Shown: positions 25,638 to 33,561 of the stretch, in pieces
How positions within the stretch are numbered: the stretch's first letter is position 1
Layout: each line of letters starts with the position of its first letter
Source of the DNA: Micromonospora lupini str. Lupac 08
GTDB taxonomy: Bacteria > Actinomycetota > Actinomycetes > Mycobacteriales > Micromonosporaceae
Assembly (NCBI RefSeq): GCF_000297395.2
Contig: NZ_HF570108.1
Span: 5,689,700-5,753,699 of the forward strand
Direction of reading: 5' to 3'
Length of the DNA stretch: 64,000 bases
The notes under the pieces: model-generated
What the model saw: the letters and a program-made list of their open reading frames with translations, nothing else
Databases searched by the model: none
Told to the model about the DNA's origin: nothing
Made by a program: the position numbers and the translations under genes

Positions 25638-26624
25638 CTACCCGCTCGGCTCCGTCACCATTCTGGCCGCATCGATTGAAGTCACCTTTTGGCGGCGCGT
25701 GCGGACTGATTCCAGCAGTTTCACTGGCCAGGTTTCCCGCAGTTCCTGGCCTACCGGCGTCAGGTAGAGCAACAGTGCGGCGGCCATAGCGCAGAGAAAA
25801 CTCACCAAACCCATGGCGGCGGCGATTCCCAGGTGGAGCCCGAGCCCGGCGACGAGCAGGATCCGGCGCGGCACTGGCCGCATGAAGAGGGCGCAGGCGA
25901 GAAGGAACTCGATCGTCATGGAGCCCCAGGTCAGTCCCATGACGCCGGCTGGGCTCGCGATCACCCGGTCGGTGAGCGGGCTCAACCAGCCGGCGGCACC
26001 GAACTGGGGGTTGCGCAGCCAGTACCACAGCGCTGTGCCGTCCGCCCATTCGGTGACGCCCAGTTTCGCGATCGCCGCGTGCAGGTAGATGACGAAGACC
26101 TGCACCATGATCAGCACACGGGCGACCCGTGCGACGAGCCAGGACCAGCCCGGAGTCGCATCGTCGGCCAGAACGGGGCCGCGCTGCCAGTGCCATCGCC
26201 GCCGGTCGGTCAGGGTGATCGGTAGGAGCAGCAGTGCGATGACCGTCGCGACCTGGTCGCCGCCGTCCTGGATCGTCACGCCGGCGGTGAAGCTCCACGC
26301 GACCCACCAGTGGAGCACGCCGGTGATCTGCGGGCGCCAACCGGCGATCACGACGCACAACACCACAGCGGAGATCAGCACGGCCAGCCAGCGATGCCCG
26401 TCCGGGACCACGCACCACAGACCCAGGCGGCCGGGGCCGCCGCAGACCGGCGGAACGGTTCCATCCGAGAGCGGAGAGAGCAGGACCTCGTACGGAGTGG
26501 AGAGCACGGTGAGCAGCGTCCCCGCGGCAAGGACGGCGCGGGCGAGCCCGACGGTCGTGGTCCACGGGCAGGCCCGTGCCCACTGGGCGGTTCGTTCGGC
26601 CGGTCCGTCGAAGGGGGTCAACAC
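25638..26624 (-). CDS. sdpB: SdpB-like HTTM-domain membrane protein
   Basis: 328 residues from GTG 26624, GGAGG four to five bases upstream, overlapping the sdpA stop by seven bases. Hydrophobic multi-pass protein with HTTM-type features: TTTVGLARAVLAAGTLLTVL, WCVVPDGHRWLAVLISAVVL, VIYLHAAIAKLGVTEWADGT and FGAAGWLSPLTDRV. In Bacillus SdpB is a membrane partner that, with SdpA, is required to mature the SDP toxin from SdpC. Gene order sdpC-sdpA-sdpB in one direction supports the same role here. Confidence 0.83.
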   Translation of the reverse strand: MLTPFDGPAERTAQWARACPWTTTVGLARAVLAAGTLLTVLSTPYEVLLSPLSDGTVPPVCGGPGRLGLWCVVPDGHRWLAVLISAVVLCVVIAGWRPQITGVLHWWVAWSFTAGVTIQDGGDQVATVIALLLLPITLTDRRRWHWQRGPVLADDATPGWSWLVARVARVLIMVQVFVIYLHAAIAKLGVTEWADGTALWYWLRNPQFGAAGWLSPLTDRVIASPAGVMGLTWGSMTIEFLLACALFMRPVPRRILLVAGLGLHLGIAAAMGLVSFLCAMAAALLLYLTPVGQELRETWPVKLLESVRTRRQKVTSIDAARMVTEPSG

Positions 26625-27238
26625 GCCACCTCCAGCCGCAGCACTGACGACGGCATGACCGTGCGTCCGGCGGATGCCCGCCATGCCCACGGCAGCGGCT
26701 CCTGCCGGACGAAGCCGACCGGCCCGCACAACGTGGGCCGGGCCGCCAGGTTGTGGACCCGGCCCAGCGGTCTCACGGCGGCGAGGCACTGCCCGGGTTG
26801 CTCGGAGCAGGGTGTCCAGTCGCCGGCCCGGACGCCACGCAGCAACAGCGCCATCTCGGTGCCCTGGGCGCGCCGGATCCGGTTGACGCCGAACCCGTCG
26901 GCCGGCACGGCCAGGTGGCCGGCACCGGCGTCGGTCCAGCCGCCTCCGCTGGCCGGGCGCATCGGGCTGAGCTGTGCACGACGCGGGCTGATGGTGAAGA
27001 AACCCCACCCCTGCGGGATGAACAGCCGTACCTTTTGCTGGTCCTGCTGGGGCGGGCTCAGGGGATTGGGTGGCAACGACATGTGCAGCACATACATAGC
27101 CGCACATGCCGCGACCGCGGCGATGAGGACGAGCCGCCGGACCACCGTCTGCGCCGGGTCCCGGATCGATCGGATCGGGGCTGTGCCCCGTTCTGGCGGC
27201 GCCGGGACCGGAGCGGGCCGCGCGGTGTCGACTGCCAT
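26618..27238 (-). CDS. sdpA: SdpA-like toxin maturation protein
   Basis: 206 residues from ATG 27238; GGAAGG lies eight bases upstream. One N-terminal membrane segment (about 32-52, VLIAAVAACAAMYVLHMSLP) precedes an extracytoplasmic-type domain with QGWGFFTISPRR, a motif of SdpA proteins (SdpA-family members carry a WGFF[ST]-like sequence). Two Cys pairs are present (CSEQPGQC; CGPV and the terminal EVAC). In Bacillus SdpA works with SdpB in processing SdpC. Located between sdpC and sdpB and overlapping sdpB. Confidence 0.8.
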   Translation of the reverse strand: MAVDTARPAPVPAPPERGTAPIRSIRDPAQTVVRRLVLIAAVAACAAMYVLHMSLPPNPLSPPQQDQQKVRLFIPQGWGFFTISPRRAQLSPMRPASGGGWTDAGAGHLAVPADGFGVNRIRRAQGTEMALLLRGVRAGDWTPCSEQPGQCLAAVRPLGRVHNLAARPTLCGPVGFVRQEPLPWAWRASAGRTVMPSSVLRLEVAC

Positions 27239-27310
27239 TCCTTTGACCTTCCGTTCAGTGGCGTGCCGCCTCCGCGGTAGCGGAAACGGCACGCCGGAAC
27301 AATCCCTGCG

Positions 27311-27982
27311 TCAGACGGTCGCCAGCTGCGTGGCGACCCGGTCCACGAACGTCTCGATCGACAGCCGCGCACCCGCGCCGGTGGCCTTGCCGCTGATGGC
27401 CTGCGGTGACAGGAACGCCGCGATGATCACGACGATCAGTGCCGCGATCTCGATGGCGAGGTCGACGGCGGCGTAGTTGACCTCGTAGTTGATGTTGATC
27501 TGGTAGTTGGCCGTGTAGGGATCGGCGGCCGTCGCGCTGTCGTCCAGCGCCTTGACGGTGCTGTCGAGCGTCTTGTTGACCACGCTCGACCCGTACCGCT
27601 TGTCCAGCACGCTGCGGTACAACACGCCCAGGTCACGCAGTGCCTGCTCGACCCGGACGCGGTCACCGCTTTGAATCCGGCCGGTGAAGCCGTCGGCCCA
27701 TGCGCCGTCCTGGGTGACGGAGTCGTCGATCGCCTTTTCCAGTGACCGCTGGGCGTCATTCAGTTCGCCGCCGTTGTCGTGACCGGTCAGCCGCGCCGCC
27801 ACGGCACCGTCCTGGAACATGATGCCGTTCACCAGTTGCACGGCGGTGAATTTCGGCGCGGGCTGCGTCTGGGCGTTGGCCCGGCCGGAGTTGGAGGTTA
27901 CGGTGTAGACCATGATCGCCAGCGCCACCAGGACGCTGAGGCTGAGAAACCCGGCGCGGCGGCCGGGAAGAGCGAAGCTCAT
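27311..27982 (-). CDS. sdpC: SdpC-like toxin precursor
   Basis: 223 residues from ATG 27982. N-terminal signal/anchor (about 12-28), then a soluble helical region with FTAVQLVNGIMFQDGAVAAR (SdpC family members carry an F..G.GE/QDGAVA-like start) and, near the C-terminus, a strongly hydrophobic stretch VDLAIEIAALIVVIIAAF (about 174-191), the position of the mature SDP peptide in Bacillus SdpC. Unlike Bacillus SDP it has no cysteine at all, so no disulfide can form. Mature peptide ends cannot be placed by eye. Followed by sdpA and sdpB. Confidence 0.78.
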   Translation of the reverse strand: MSFALPGRRAGFLSLSVLVALAIMVYTVTSNSGRANAQTQPAPKFTAVQLVNGIMFQDGAVAARLTGHDNGGELNDAQRSLEKAIDDSVTQDGAWADGFTGRIQSGDRVRVEQALRDLGVLYRSVLDKRYGSSVVNKTLDSTVKALDDSATAADPYTANYQININYEVNYAAVDLAIEIAALIVVIIAAFLSPQAISGKATGAGARLSIETFVDRVATQLATV

Positions 27983-28315
27983 GCAGTCATCCCATTCGAA
28001 GTCGTGTGCCTTGGCACCGTCCGCGCGGAGTCGCGCGAATCATGAAGTGCCTGAATGAAATTGCGGACGCCGGCGGCGGCACGCGATTCGTACGACTCCA
28101 GTCCGGAAATGGAATCAAACGCGCTGCCGCAGTTGGACGCTACGCCGGTCATGGAAACGCAGTCCATAGGAAACCCTGGATGAGATGTGGCCGGATCAGG
28201 ACGCCGCTCAGATCCGGGAGATCGAGCGCCGGCAGGTGCAAGCTCGCTCCAGATGTTCTATCCTGAGTAGAACAGCAATGCTCGACAGTGCAGCCGACCG
28301 CCGTGGAGGGCCGCC
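27983..28315. other. Divergent promoter region, sdpC / DUF1648 gene
   Basis: 333 bases with no credible gene. Contains the second GntR-type operator (28254-28275) close to the DUF1648 start. No copy of that operator is seen near sdpC, which suggests toxin and immunity genes respond to different signals. Confidence 0.55.
28254..28275. promoter_or_regulatory. Operator of the GntR regulator (site 2)
   Basis: TGTTCTA (28254-28260), seven-base spacer, TAGAACAG (28268-28275). The right half is identical to site 1 and the left half differs only in its outermost base. It lies about 40 bases upstream of the DUF1648 start. Confidence 0.75.
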
Positions 28316-29407
28316 GTGATCACCGCCGCTGTGCTTCAACTGATCGTCTCGCTCGTGCTGATCGTCGTCGGGCTGGTCCTGCCGGCCTGGAGTCCCGTCG
28401 GCATGGCCTTCGGAGTCCGGCTGCCCGCGGAACGGGTGGCCGCGCCGATCGTTCAGGCCTGGCGCCGGACGTATCGGATCGGCGTGCTTGCGTTCGGATG
28501 CGTCGTCATGGTCGTGTCCGTCGTTGCGACAGTGGAGGGCCTTGCGACCCTTGCCGTGCTGGCCTCGGCGGCGCTGGCCATGTCCTACTTCCTGCTGTAT
28601 TACCTGGCGCACCGGGCCGTACTGGCAGCCAGGCACCGGGAGGACTGGTATGCGGACGCACACCCATCCGTCACCGCCGACACCTCGCTGCGCACCGACC
28701 CGGAGCGCTACCCGTGGTCGTGGCTGCTGCCTTCGCTGCTCGTCATCGTGATTACCGCGGGCTACGGCGCCACGAGCTACCGTGATCTGCCCGAACGGCT
28801 CGTGCTCCACTACGATGCGAACGGCGAGGCCGACCGGTTCATCGACACAGCCGTGTGGTCCGCCTTCGCGCCGGTGCTCGCCCAGGTCTGCCTGACCGTG
28901 GTGATCGCGCTGCTCGCGGCACTGCCGCAACGCGCACCGGCCGCACTGGACCCGGCCGATCCGCAGCGGGCAGCTGCAGTGCAGCGGTCTTTCGGTGCCG
29001 CGCTTTCCCGGGCGCTGTTGTTCCTGACCGCCGCCGCCAACCTGGGCCTGTTCTTCATCGCCCAGCAGCTCTGGCGGCAGAACGGGACCGCCGATGTCGC
29101 CGCGGTCGTCGCGACACTCGCAACTACGGTGGGCGTGCTCGCCGTAGTTGGCACTGCGGCGTACGTCGGTGGCTCGGCGCGACGCGAGCCCCCGGCTGGG
29201 GGCGGCGACCCGACACGGATGCGAGATGACGAAGCCCACTGGCGGGGCGGCCTGCTGTACGTCAACCGGGAGGACCCCGCGCTGCTGGTGCCCAAGCGGT
29301 TCGGTGTCGGCTGGACGTTGAACTTCGGCCGGCCGGTGGCCTGGGTCGTGCTCGCCGTCATCGTCGCCATCCCCGTGCTGACCACGGTGCTGACAACACT
29401 CGGCTGA
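28316..29407 (+). CDS. DUF1648-domain membrane protein, candidate SdpI-like immunity protein
   Basis: 363 residues from GTG 28316 after GGAGGG. About eight hydrophobic segments. The DUF1648 signature is visible around residues 140-165 (SYRDLPERLVLHYDANGEAD, then FIDTAVWSAFAP). SdpI, the immunity protein to SDP toxin, carries DUF1648, so a protective role fits its place divergent from sdpC. The C-terminal part (LLYVNREDPALLVPKRFGVG) resembles actinobacterial DUF1648/DUF5808 proteins usually paired with YtrA-type GntR regulators, matching the shared operator. Alternative: a general envelope-stress protein unrelated to the toxin. Confidence 0.8.
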   Translation: MITAAVLQLIVSLVLIVVGLVLPAWSPVGMAFGVRLPAERVAAPIVQAWRRTYRIGVLAFGCVVMVVSVVATVEGLATLAVLASAALAMSYFLLYYLAHRAVLAARHREDWYADAHPSVTADTSLRTDPERYPWSWLLPSLLVIVITAGYGATSYRDLPERLVLHYDANGEADRFIDTAVWSAFAPVLAQVCLTVVIALLAALPQRAPAALDPADPQRAAAVQRSFGAALSRALLFLTAAANLGLFFIAQQLWRQNGTADVAAVVATLATTVGVLAVVGTAAYVGGSARREPPAGGGDPTRMRDDEAHWRGGLLYVNREDPALLVPKRFGVGWTLNFGRPVAWVVLAVIVAIPVLTTVLTTLG

Positions 29408-29450
29408 CAAGCAGCCGAATGCGCCGGGCGGACCCGGCCGGGTGAAACGG

Positions 29451-30040
29451 CCTGTCCGACGCGCAGTGGGCGAAGCTGGAACCGCTGCTGCCGAAGGGAA
29501 AGAAGCCAGGCCGGCTGCCGAAGTGGAGTAGACGACAGCTCATCGACGGAATCCGGTGGCGGGTGCGGGTCGGGTCGCACTGGCGGGACGTGCCGGCGTG
29601 CTACGAGCCTTGGCAGACGGTCTATGGACTGTTCCGCCGCTGGCAGCGGGCCGGTGTTTGGCAGCAGATCGTCAGCGGGTTGCAGGCCCGCGCCGACGCG
29701 GTCGGGTTGATCACCTGGGACGTCAGCGTGGACTCCACGATTGCCCGGGGCATCAGCACGCCGCCGGCGCCCGCTGCGAGCCCGAGTTGCAGGTGGAGCC
29801 GCCGGGCGGGGTCGAGGAGGAGCCAGCCGATCATGCGCTGGTGCCCTCTCGCGGCGGGTTGACCACGAAGATCTACCTGGGGTGTGAGCAGGGTCAGAAG
29901 CCGTCGTCGCTGGTGCTGACCGCCGGGCAGCGCGGAGACAGCCCGCAGTTCACGGGTGGTGCTGGACGGGATTCGGGTGCCGCGGCTGGACGGTGGCGGC
30001 CGGCCCCGGACCCGTCCGGACCGGGTCCTGGCCGATAAGG
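29451..30040 (+). pseudogene. IS5-like transposase remnant with two frameshifts
   Basis: Similarity begins without a start codon at LSDAQWAKLEPLLPKGKKPG and continues WRVRVGSHWRDVPACYEPW, SVDSTIARG (a DDE catalytic Asp region). Near 29755 it shifts to another frame (EPADHALVPSRGGLTTKIYL, SLVLTAGQRGDSPQF) and near 29955 to a third (VLDGIRVPRLDGGGRPRTRP, VLADKA). The rest of the catalytic domain is missing. No terminal inverted repeats were found. Clearly inactive. Confidence 0.8.
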
Positions 30041-30092
30041 CGACCGAGTGGGCGACGTTCGTCGACAGCATCCGGGCCGGTCAGGACTTCTG
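30041..30092 (+). pseudogene. C-terminal tail resembling DUF397, joined to transposase remnant
   Basis: Immediately after the transposase breaks off, the same frame reads EWATFVDSIRAGQDF and stops (TGA 30090-30092). This is the typical ending of small actinobacterial DUF397 proteins. It marks a deletion join between an IS and a DUF397 gene. Confidence 0.5.
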
Positions 30093-30096
30093 ACCA

Positions 30097-30357
30097 GTGG
30101 AGGGGCCGATCGAAACCACGCCCGGTCGGCCCCTCCCGCAGGGCCCGTCGCGGTGCATGGGCTGCGCCTCTTGGAAGCCGAGCCAGCACGACTGCGGCGG
30201 CGACAAGATCCTCGCCGTGGGCTTGGGCTGGTGGTGCGACTGCGGCGAGCCCGAGTGCCGCGACCGGCAGCGCGGCATCTGGCCCACCACTCCGTCTCTG
30301 GTCGAGCGGTACCAGCGGCGAGGCAAGGGCCGCCCAAAGACGAAGTCCTGGGACTAG
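30097..30357 (+). CDS. Small Cys-rich hypothetical protein
   Basis: 86 residues from GTG 30097 (no strong ribosome site). Cys are arranged as CMGC, then HDCGG, WWCDCGEPEC, suggesting one or two metal sites; the C-terminus is basic (RYQRRGKGRPKTKSWD). Similar small Cys proteins occur on actinobacterial plasmids and phages. Five bases after the DUF397 tail. Family not recognised. Confidence 0.5.
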   Translation: MEGPIETTPGRPLPQGPSRCMGCASWKPSQHDCGGDKILAVGLGWWCDCGEPECRDRQRGIWPTTPSLVERYQRRGKGRPKTKSWD

Positions 30358-30361
30358 ATCA

Positions 30362-30389
30362 CCCCCGACCACCAGCACGGTGGCGGGGG
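30362..30389. terminator. Bidirectional hairpin between convergent small genes
   Basis: CCCCCGACCACC (30362-30373) pairs with GGTGGCGGGGG (30379-30389), 11 pairs with one bulged A and a five-base loop, lying between stops at 30357 (+) and 30405 (-). Confidence 0.55.
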
Positions 30390-30404
30390 CGTCGTGCGTC
30401 CGGG

Positions 30405-30575
30405 CTACTGCTCGGGTTCGCCGGCCTTGCTCATGACAGTGCTGCGCCTCAGCTGGTATGCGCCCCGGGTCGACAGCGGCTTGTACCGCCAGCCCTCACC
30501 CTCCGCGCCCCACTCCCGAGCGCGTTGCTCTTCGTCCTGCAGGGACCGCTGCACCTGACGCAGCATCCAGGTCAC
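30405..30575 (-). CDS. Small hypothetical ORF
   Basis: 56 codons from GTG 30575 (ATG 30566 possible) to TAG at 30405. The product is charged (QRSLQDEEQRAREWGAEGEG) with a basic C-terminal half. An in-frame TAG lies three codons upstream, and no strong ribosome site is seen, so it may be the 3' remnant of a longer gene in the decayed mobile region. Confidence 0.35.
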   Translation of the reverse strand: MTWMLRQVQRSLQDEEQRAREWGAEGEGWRYKPLSTRGAYQLRRSTVMSKAGEPEQ

Positions 30576-30735
30576 GCGGGGCTATGTGCACGTCGCGTCG
30601 GAGTTGGCGAAAAAGGCCACGACAAGATGGGGACGATCTTGCTTCGGAGGCCGAGTACACCCTTGACCATGGACCGATAGATACAGATCGACCCGGGCAC
30701 CTGACCGTGAAGTCAGGCGCCCGGGTCGTTTTCGC

Positions 30736-30812
30736 TGGTGGGGCGGGCGGGACTCGAACCCGCGACCGAGGGATTATGAGTCCCCTGCTCTAACCGGCTG
30801 AGCTACCGCCCC
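30736..30812 (-). tRNA. tRNA with CAT anticodon (probably elongator tRNA-Met)
   Basis: Cloverleaf on the minus strand: acceptor GGGGCGG / CCGCCCC, D-arm GCTCAG..GGTTAGAGC, anticodon loop CTCATAA, T-arm with GGTTCGAGTCC, discriminator A and encoded CCA (30736-30738). G1:C72 pairing rules out the initiator; tRNA-Ile2 (lysidine-modified CAT) cannot be fully excluded. Mobile-element remnants lie downstream of its 3' end. Confidence 0.9.
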
Positions 30813-30876
30813 GACACCGCGCGGATCTTATCCCGCTCGGTGGATCACGGGCCAGCACCGGCGTGGCCCCGCCTCA

Positions 30877-32562
30877 TCACCGCCGCCGTCGCCACAGCAG
30901 CACGATGGGCAACGCGAGGATAACAGTGAGCAGCCAGCCCGCCACGACGACGCCCCAGAGCCATTCCTCGCCCGGCTCGGTGCCGGCGGCGACCATCACG
31001 TACGTCACCAGCAGGCTCACCGCGCCCGTCAACAGGACGGCCACGCCGCTGATCACGATCGCCGCGATCTCCCACCACGGGCGGTCGCCTGGCGTACGTG
31101 CCGGTTGGTCGGCGACGGACGGCTGCGGGATGGCGTCCGGTTTGCGGGCCGGCATGGCGATGTGCCGGTCGGCCGGCACCTGGGCGTCGATGACCGGCAG
31201 CGCCGCCGGGTGCAGGTTGAACATGGTCGGCTCGACGTGCAGGACGATGGCGTCGGAGCCGATCAGTTGCCGCGCGCCGTCGGGCCAGGCGAGCATCGCG
31301 GAGCAGTCGGCGTACCGGACGGTCAGCGGGCCGTCGCTGCCCAGGTAGGTCACCCCGTCCACGCCGATGCGGAGCGCTCCGGCGCCCTGCTTGGCCGCGT
31401 ACGTGGTGCCCTCGACGGTGTCGCTGGAGTGGGTGGGTGCCGCGACGAAGCCGGCCCAGTCGGCGGTGAGCCCGCCCGGCACCATGAGCAGCGCGGACGA
31501 CGTCACCTCGCCGGCCACCTCGTGCAGGTCGGCGAGGCTGACGGCCTTCAACTCGGCCCGGTGCTCGTCGATGCTGAGGTTCGGCTCGCCGGTCAACACG
31601 TTGAGGGCGTACCCGGGCAGTCGCGCGGCGTCGACCTCGGCGGTGCCGAGCACGTCCTCCCGCTTGGCGACTGTGGCGTCCAGGTCGGCCTGCTCGATCC
31701 GCCCGACCCGCAGCTTCGCCAGCACGTCGACGAAGCCGCCCAGCACCGCGTCCTGCTTCTCGGCAAGCGCGTCGGCGAGCGCCCGCAGTGTGGCGTACCC
31801 GTCGCCGCGCGGCTCGTAGCCCGTCGTGGTGGTGTAGGAGAGGCCCGACTCCTGGCGCAGTGACCGGTACAGCTCCCGCTCCAGCACGCCGGAGAAGACG
31901 GCCGCGGCGGCGCTGCGCCGCACCACCGAGTCGAGCACCACGGCGCGGGCGCCGCTGACGAAGTACGCCGGGGTCTGCGGCAGCGCCGACGAGACCGCCG
32001 GCACCGGCTGCCGGACCCCGCTGGGCAGCGGGAGGCGCAGCCCGGCGGGCACGCGGTCGCCGGCGATCCAGAGCACCGCGTTCTCGCGGGTGAACGAGCG
32101 GGCCGCCCACTCGCGCAGGTGGTCCGCGGTGAGCCCGCCCAGGCCCCACTCCGGGTAGCTGCTCAGCCCGAAGTCCCGCGCGCCGTGTCGCCACAGCGGG
32201 ATGTCGTCGACGGCGGCGGCGCCCCGGCTGCTCCACTCGGTGCGCAGGATGTCCTTCTCGACGTCCAGCCGTTCCATCGGCAGGTCGGACAGGTGCCCGC
32301 AGACGGCGGTCAGGAACGCGGAGATGTCGGCCTCGGAGCCCTGGGTGTGGAACATGGTGAACGCCGGGGCGGTCACGCCGTTGACGTGGTAGTCGGCCAG
32401 GCCGAGCGGCGCGAGCGCGAGGTGCTCGATGAGGTGGGTGATGCCGGCGCGGCTGAGCGTCTCGTCGGCGGTGCCGACCCGGAAGGTCAGTCCGGCGCGC
32501 ATCGGGCCGCCGGTGGGGGCGAGCAGCGTGGGCACCCCGTCCACGTCCAGGTGCTGGATCAT
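30877..32562 (-). CDS. M16-family (insulinase-type) metallopeptidase with C-terminal membrane anchor
   Basis: 561 residues from ATG 32562, overlapping the upstream TGA (ATGA) and preceded by AAGGGTGG. The zinc motif HLIEH is at 43-47, with a downstream VEKDILRTEW stretch (101-110) fitting the third ligand region. The second half contains M16C-like RELYRSLRQESGLSYTTTTG. Unusually, residues about 490-560 hold two transmembrane segments (IAAIVISGVAVLLTGAVSLL; VVVAGWLLTVILALPIVLLW) and a basic tail. It has no N-terminal signal, so topology is unclear. Probably processes a peptide or protein together with its coupled partner. Confidence 0.82.
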   Translation of the reverse strand: MIQHLDVDGVPTLLAPTGGPMRAGLTFRVGTADETLSRAGITHLIEHLALAPLGLADYHVNGVTAPAFTMFHTQGSEADISAFLTAVCGHLSDLPMERLDVEKDILRTEWSSRGAAAVDDIPLWRHGARDFGLSSYPEWGLGGLTADHLREWAARSFTRENAVLWIAGDRVPAGLRLPLPSGVRQPVPAVSSALPQTPAYFVSGARAVVLDSVVRRSAAAAVFSGVLERELYRSLRQESGLSYTTTTGYEPRGDGYATLRALADALAEKQDAVLGGFVDVLAKLRVGRIEQADLDATVAKREDVLGTAEVDAARLPGYALNVLTGEPNLSIDEHRAELKAVSLADLHEVAGEVTSSALLMVPGGLTADWAGFVAAPTHSSDTVEGTTYAAKQGAGALRIGVDGVTYLGSDGPLTVRYADCSAMLAWPDGARQLIGSDAIVLHVEPTMFNLHPAALPVIDAQVPADRHIAMPARKPDAIPQPSVADQPARTPGDRPWWEIAAIVISGVAVLLTGAVSLLVTYVMVAAGTEPGEEWLWGVVVAGWLLTVILALPIVLLWRRRR

Positions 32563-33518
32563 GACTGGCCACCCTTCGCGTACGCCTTGGCGCGGTACTT
32601 CGTGAAGCCCTCGGCGCCGTCCACGTAGGCCCAGGGATATTCGGTGCCCAGGTTGCCGAGGGCGGCGAACTGGCTGGCGGCGGCGGGCCACTGCTCGGTG
32701 AGGCTGAACATCAGCGCGAACGTCGAGCGGACCCACACCCAGCCGGGCCCGTCGACCCAGTCGGGGTGCAGCACGGAACGCTGCGCGGCCCGCATGACCT
32801 CGTCCACGACGGGCGTGCCTCCCAGGTACGCCGCCCACTCCCGGTCGGTCTCGAAGTCCAGCCAGCGTTCCAGGTGCGCCTCGGCGACAAGCACGGCGTT
32901 GGGCGCCCCGGCGGGCGCGGCCTGCGCGCACTCGCGGGCGAACGCGAAGGCCCGGTCCCAGTCGCCGCTCCACTTCGGGCAGAGCTTCTGGAGCAGAGCC
33001 GCCTGTGCGGGCGCGTGGTGGGGGTGTTGGCGGGCGAGCCGGTCGTAGCGACGGCGGGCCTCGTTCTGGCCCAGTTGCAGCCCCCGGGCGAGGGTGATGC
33101 GTTGGGTCCAGGCGGCCGCGTCGTCGGGATACCGGGCGGTGACGTCGATGAGCACCCGCTCGGCGCGACGCAGGTGATCGTGGAACTGGTCGAACTGCGA
33201 CCGGCTGACGTGTTGGGCCCGGTAGGAGCTGCGGATGCGCCAGCCGTCGCAGATCAGGTGGGTGCCGTGCAGGGTGCCCGCCAGCCTGTCGGTGGGGTCG
33301 TCGTCGTACACGCGATGCAGGAACGCCGCGGACGCCGCGTGGTCGCCGGCCTCCCGGACGAGCAGCGTGTGGAAGGCGGGGTCCCGGTCGGCGAACACGG
33401 CCCGGACGGCGGGCCAGTCGGCGGCGTCGAGCGCCTTGCGCAGGTCGTTGACCTCGGGGTACGCGGCAGCGGCATCGAAGGTGGGTGCCGGGAGGGGGGC
33501 GGGCATGGCGGCGATCAT
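32559..33518 (-). CDS. TPR/DUF4034-like hypothetical protein
   Basis: 319 residues from ATG 33518 (ATG 33506 possible). Helical repeats with many aromatic and His residues (DWPAVRAVFADRDPAFHTLL, KWSGDWDRAFAFARECA, EHLERWLDFETDREWAAYL-like) recall DUF4034-type proteins found in Streptomyces. Soluble. Its stop overlaps the start of the M16 peptidase, so the two are made together; it may be a substrate adaptor. Confidence 0.7.
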   Translation of the reverse strand: MIAAMPAPLPAPTFDAAAAYPEVNDLRKALDAADWPAVRAVFADRDPAFHTLLVREAGDHAASAAFLHRVYDDDPTDRLAGTLHGTHLICDGWRIRSSYRAQHVSRSQFDQFHDHLRRAERVLIDVTARYPDDAAAWTQRITLARGLQLGQNEARRRYDRLARQHPHHAPAQAALLQKLCPKWSGDWDRAFAFARECAQAAPAGAPNAVLVAEAHLERWLDFETDREWAAYLGGTPVVDEVMRAAQRSVLHPDWVDGPGWVWVRSTFALMFSLTEQWPAAASQFAALGNLGTEYPWAYVDGAEGFTKYRAKAYAKGGQS

Positions 33519-33561
33519 AGGTGATCAACTACGGCTGCGGGGGCCTCTCTTCGAGGCGGCG

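Noticed and set aside
30458..30793. Plus-strand frame running into the tRNA
   Set aside because: Ends within the tRNA gene and has no protein-like character.
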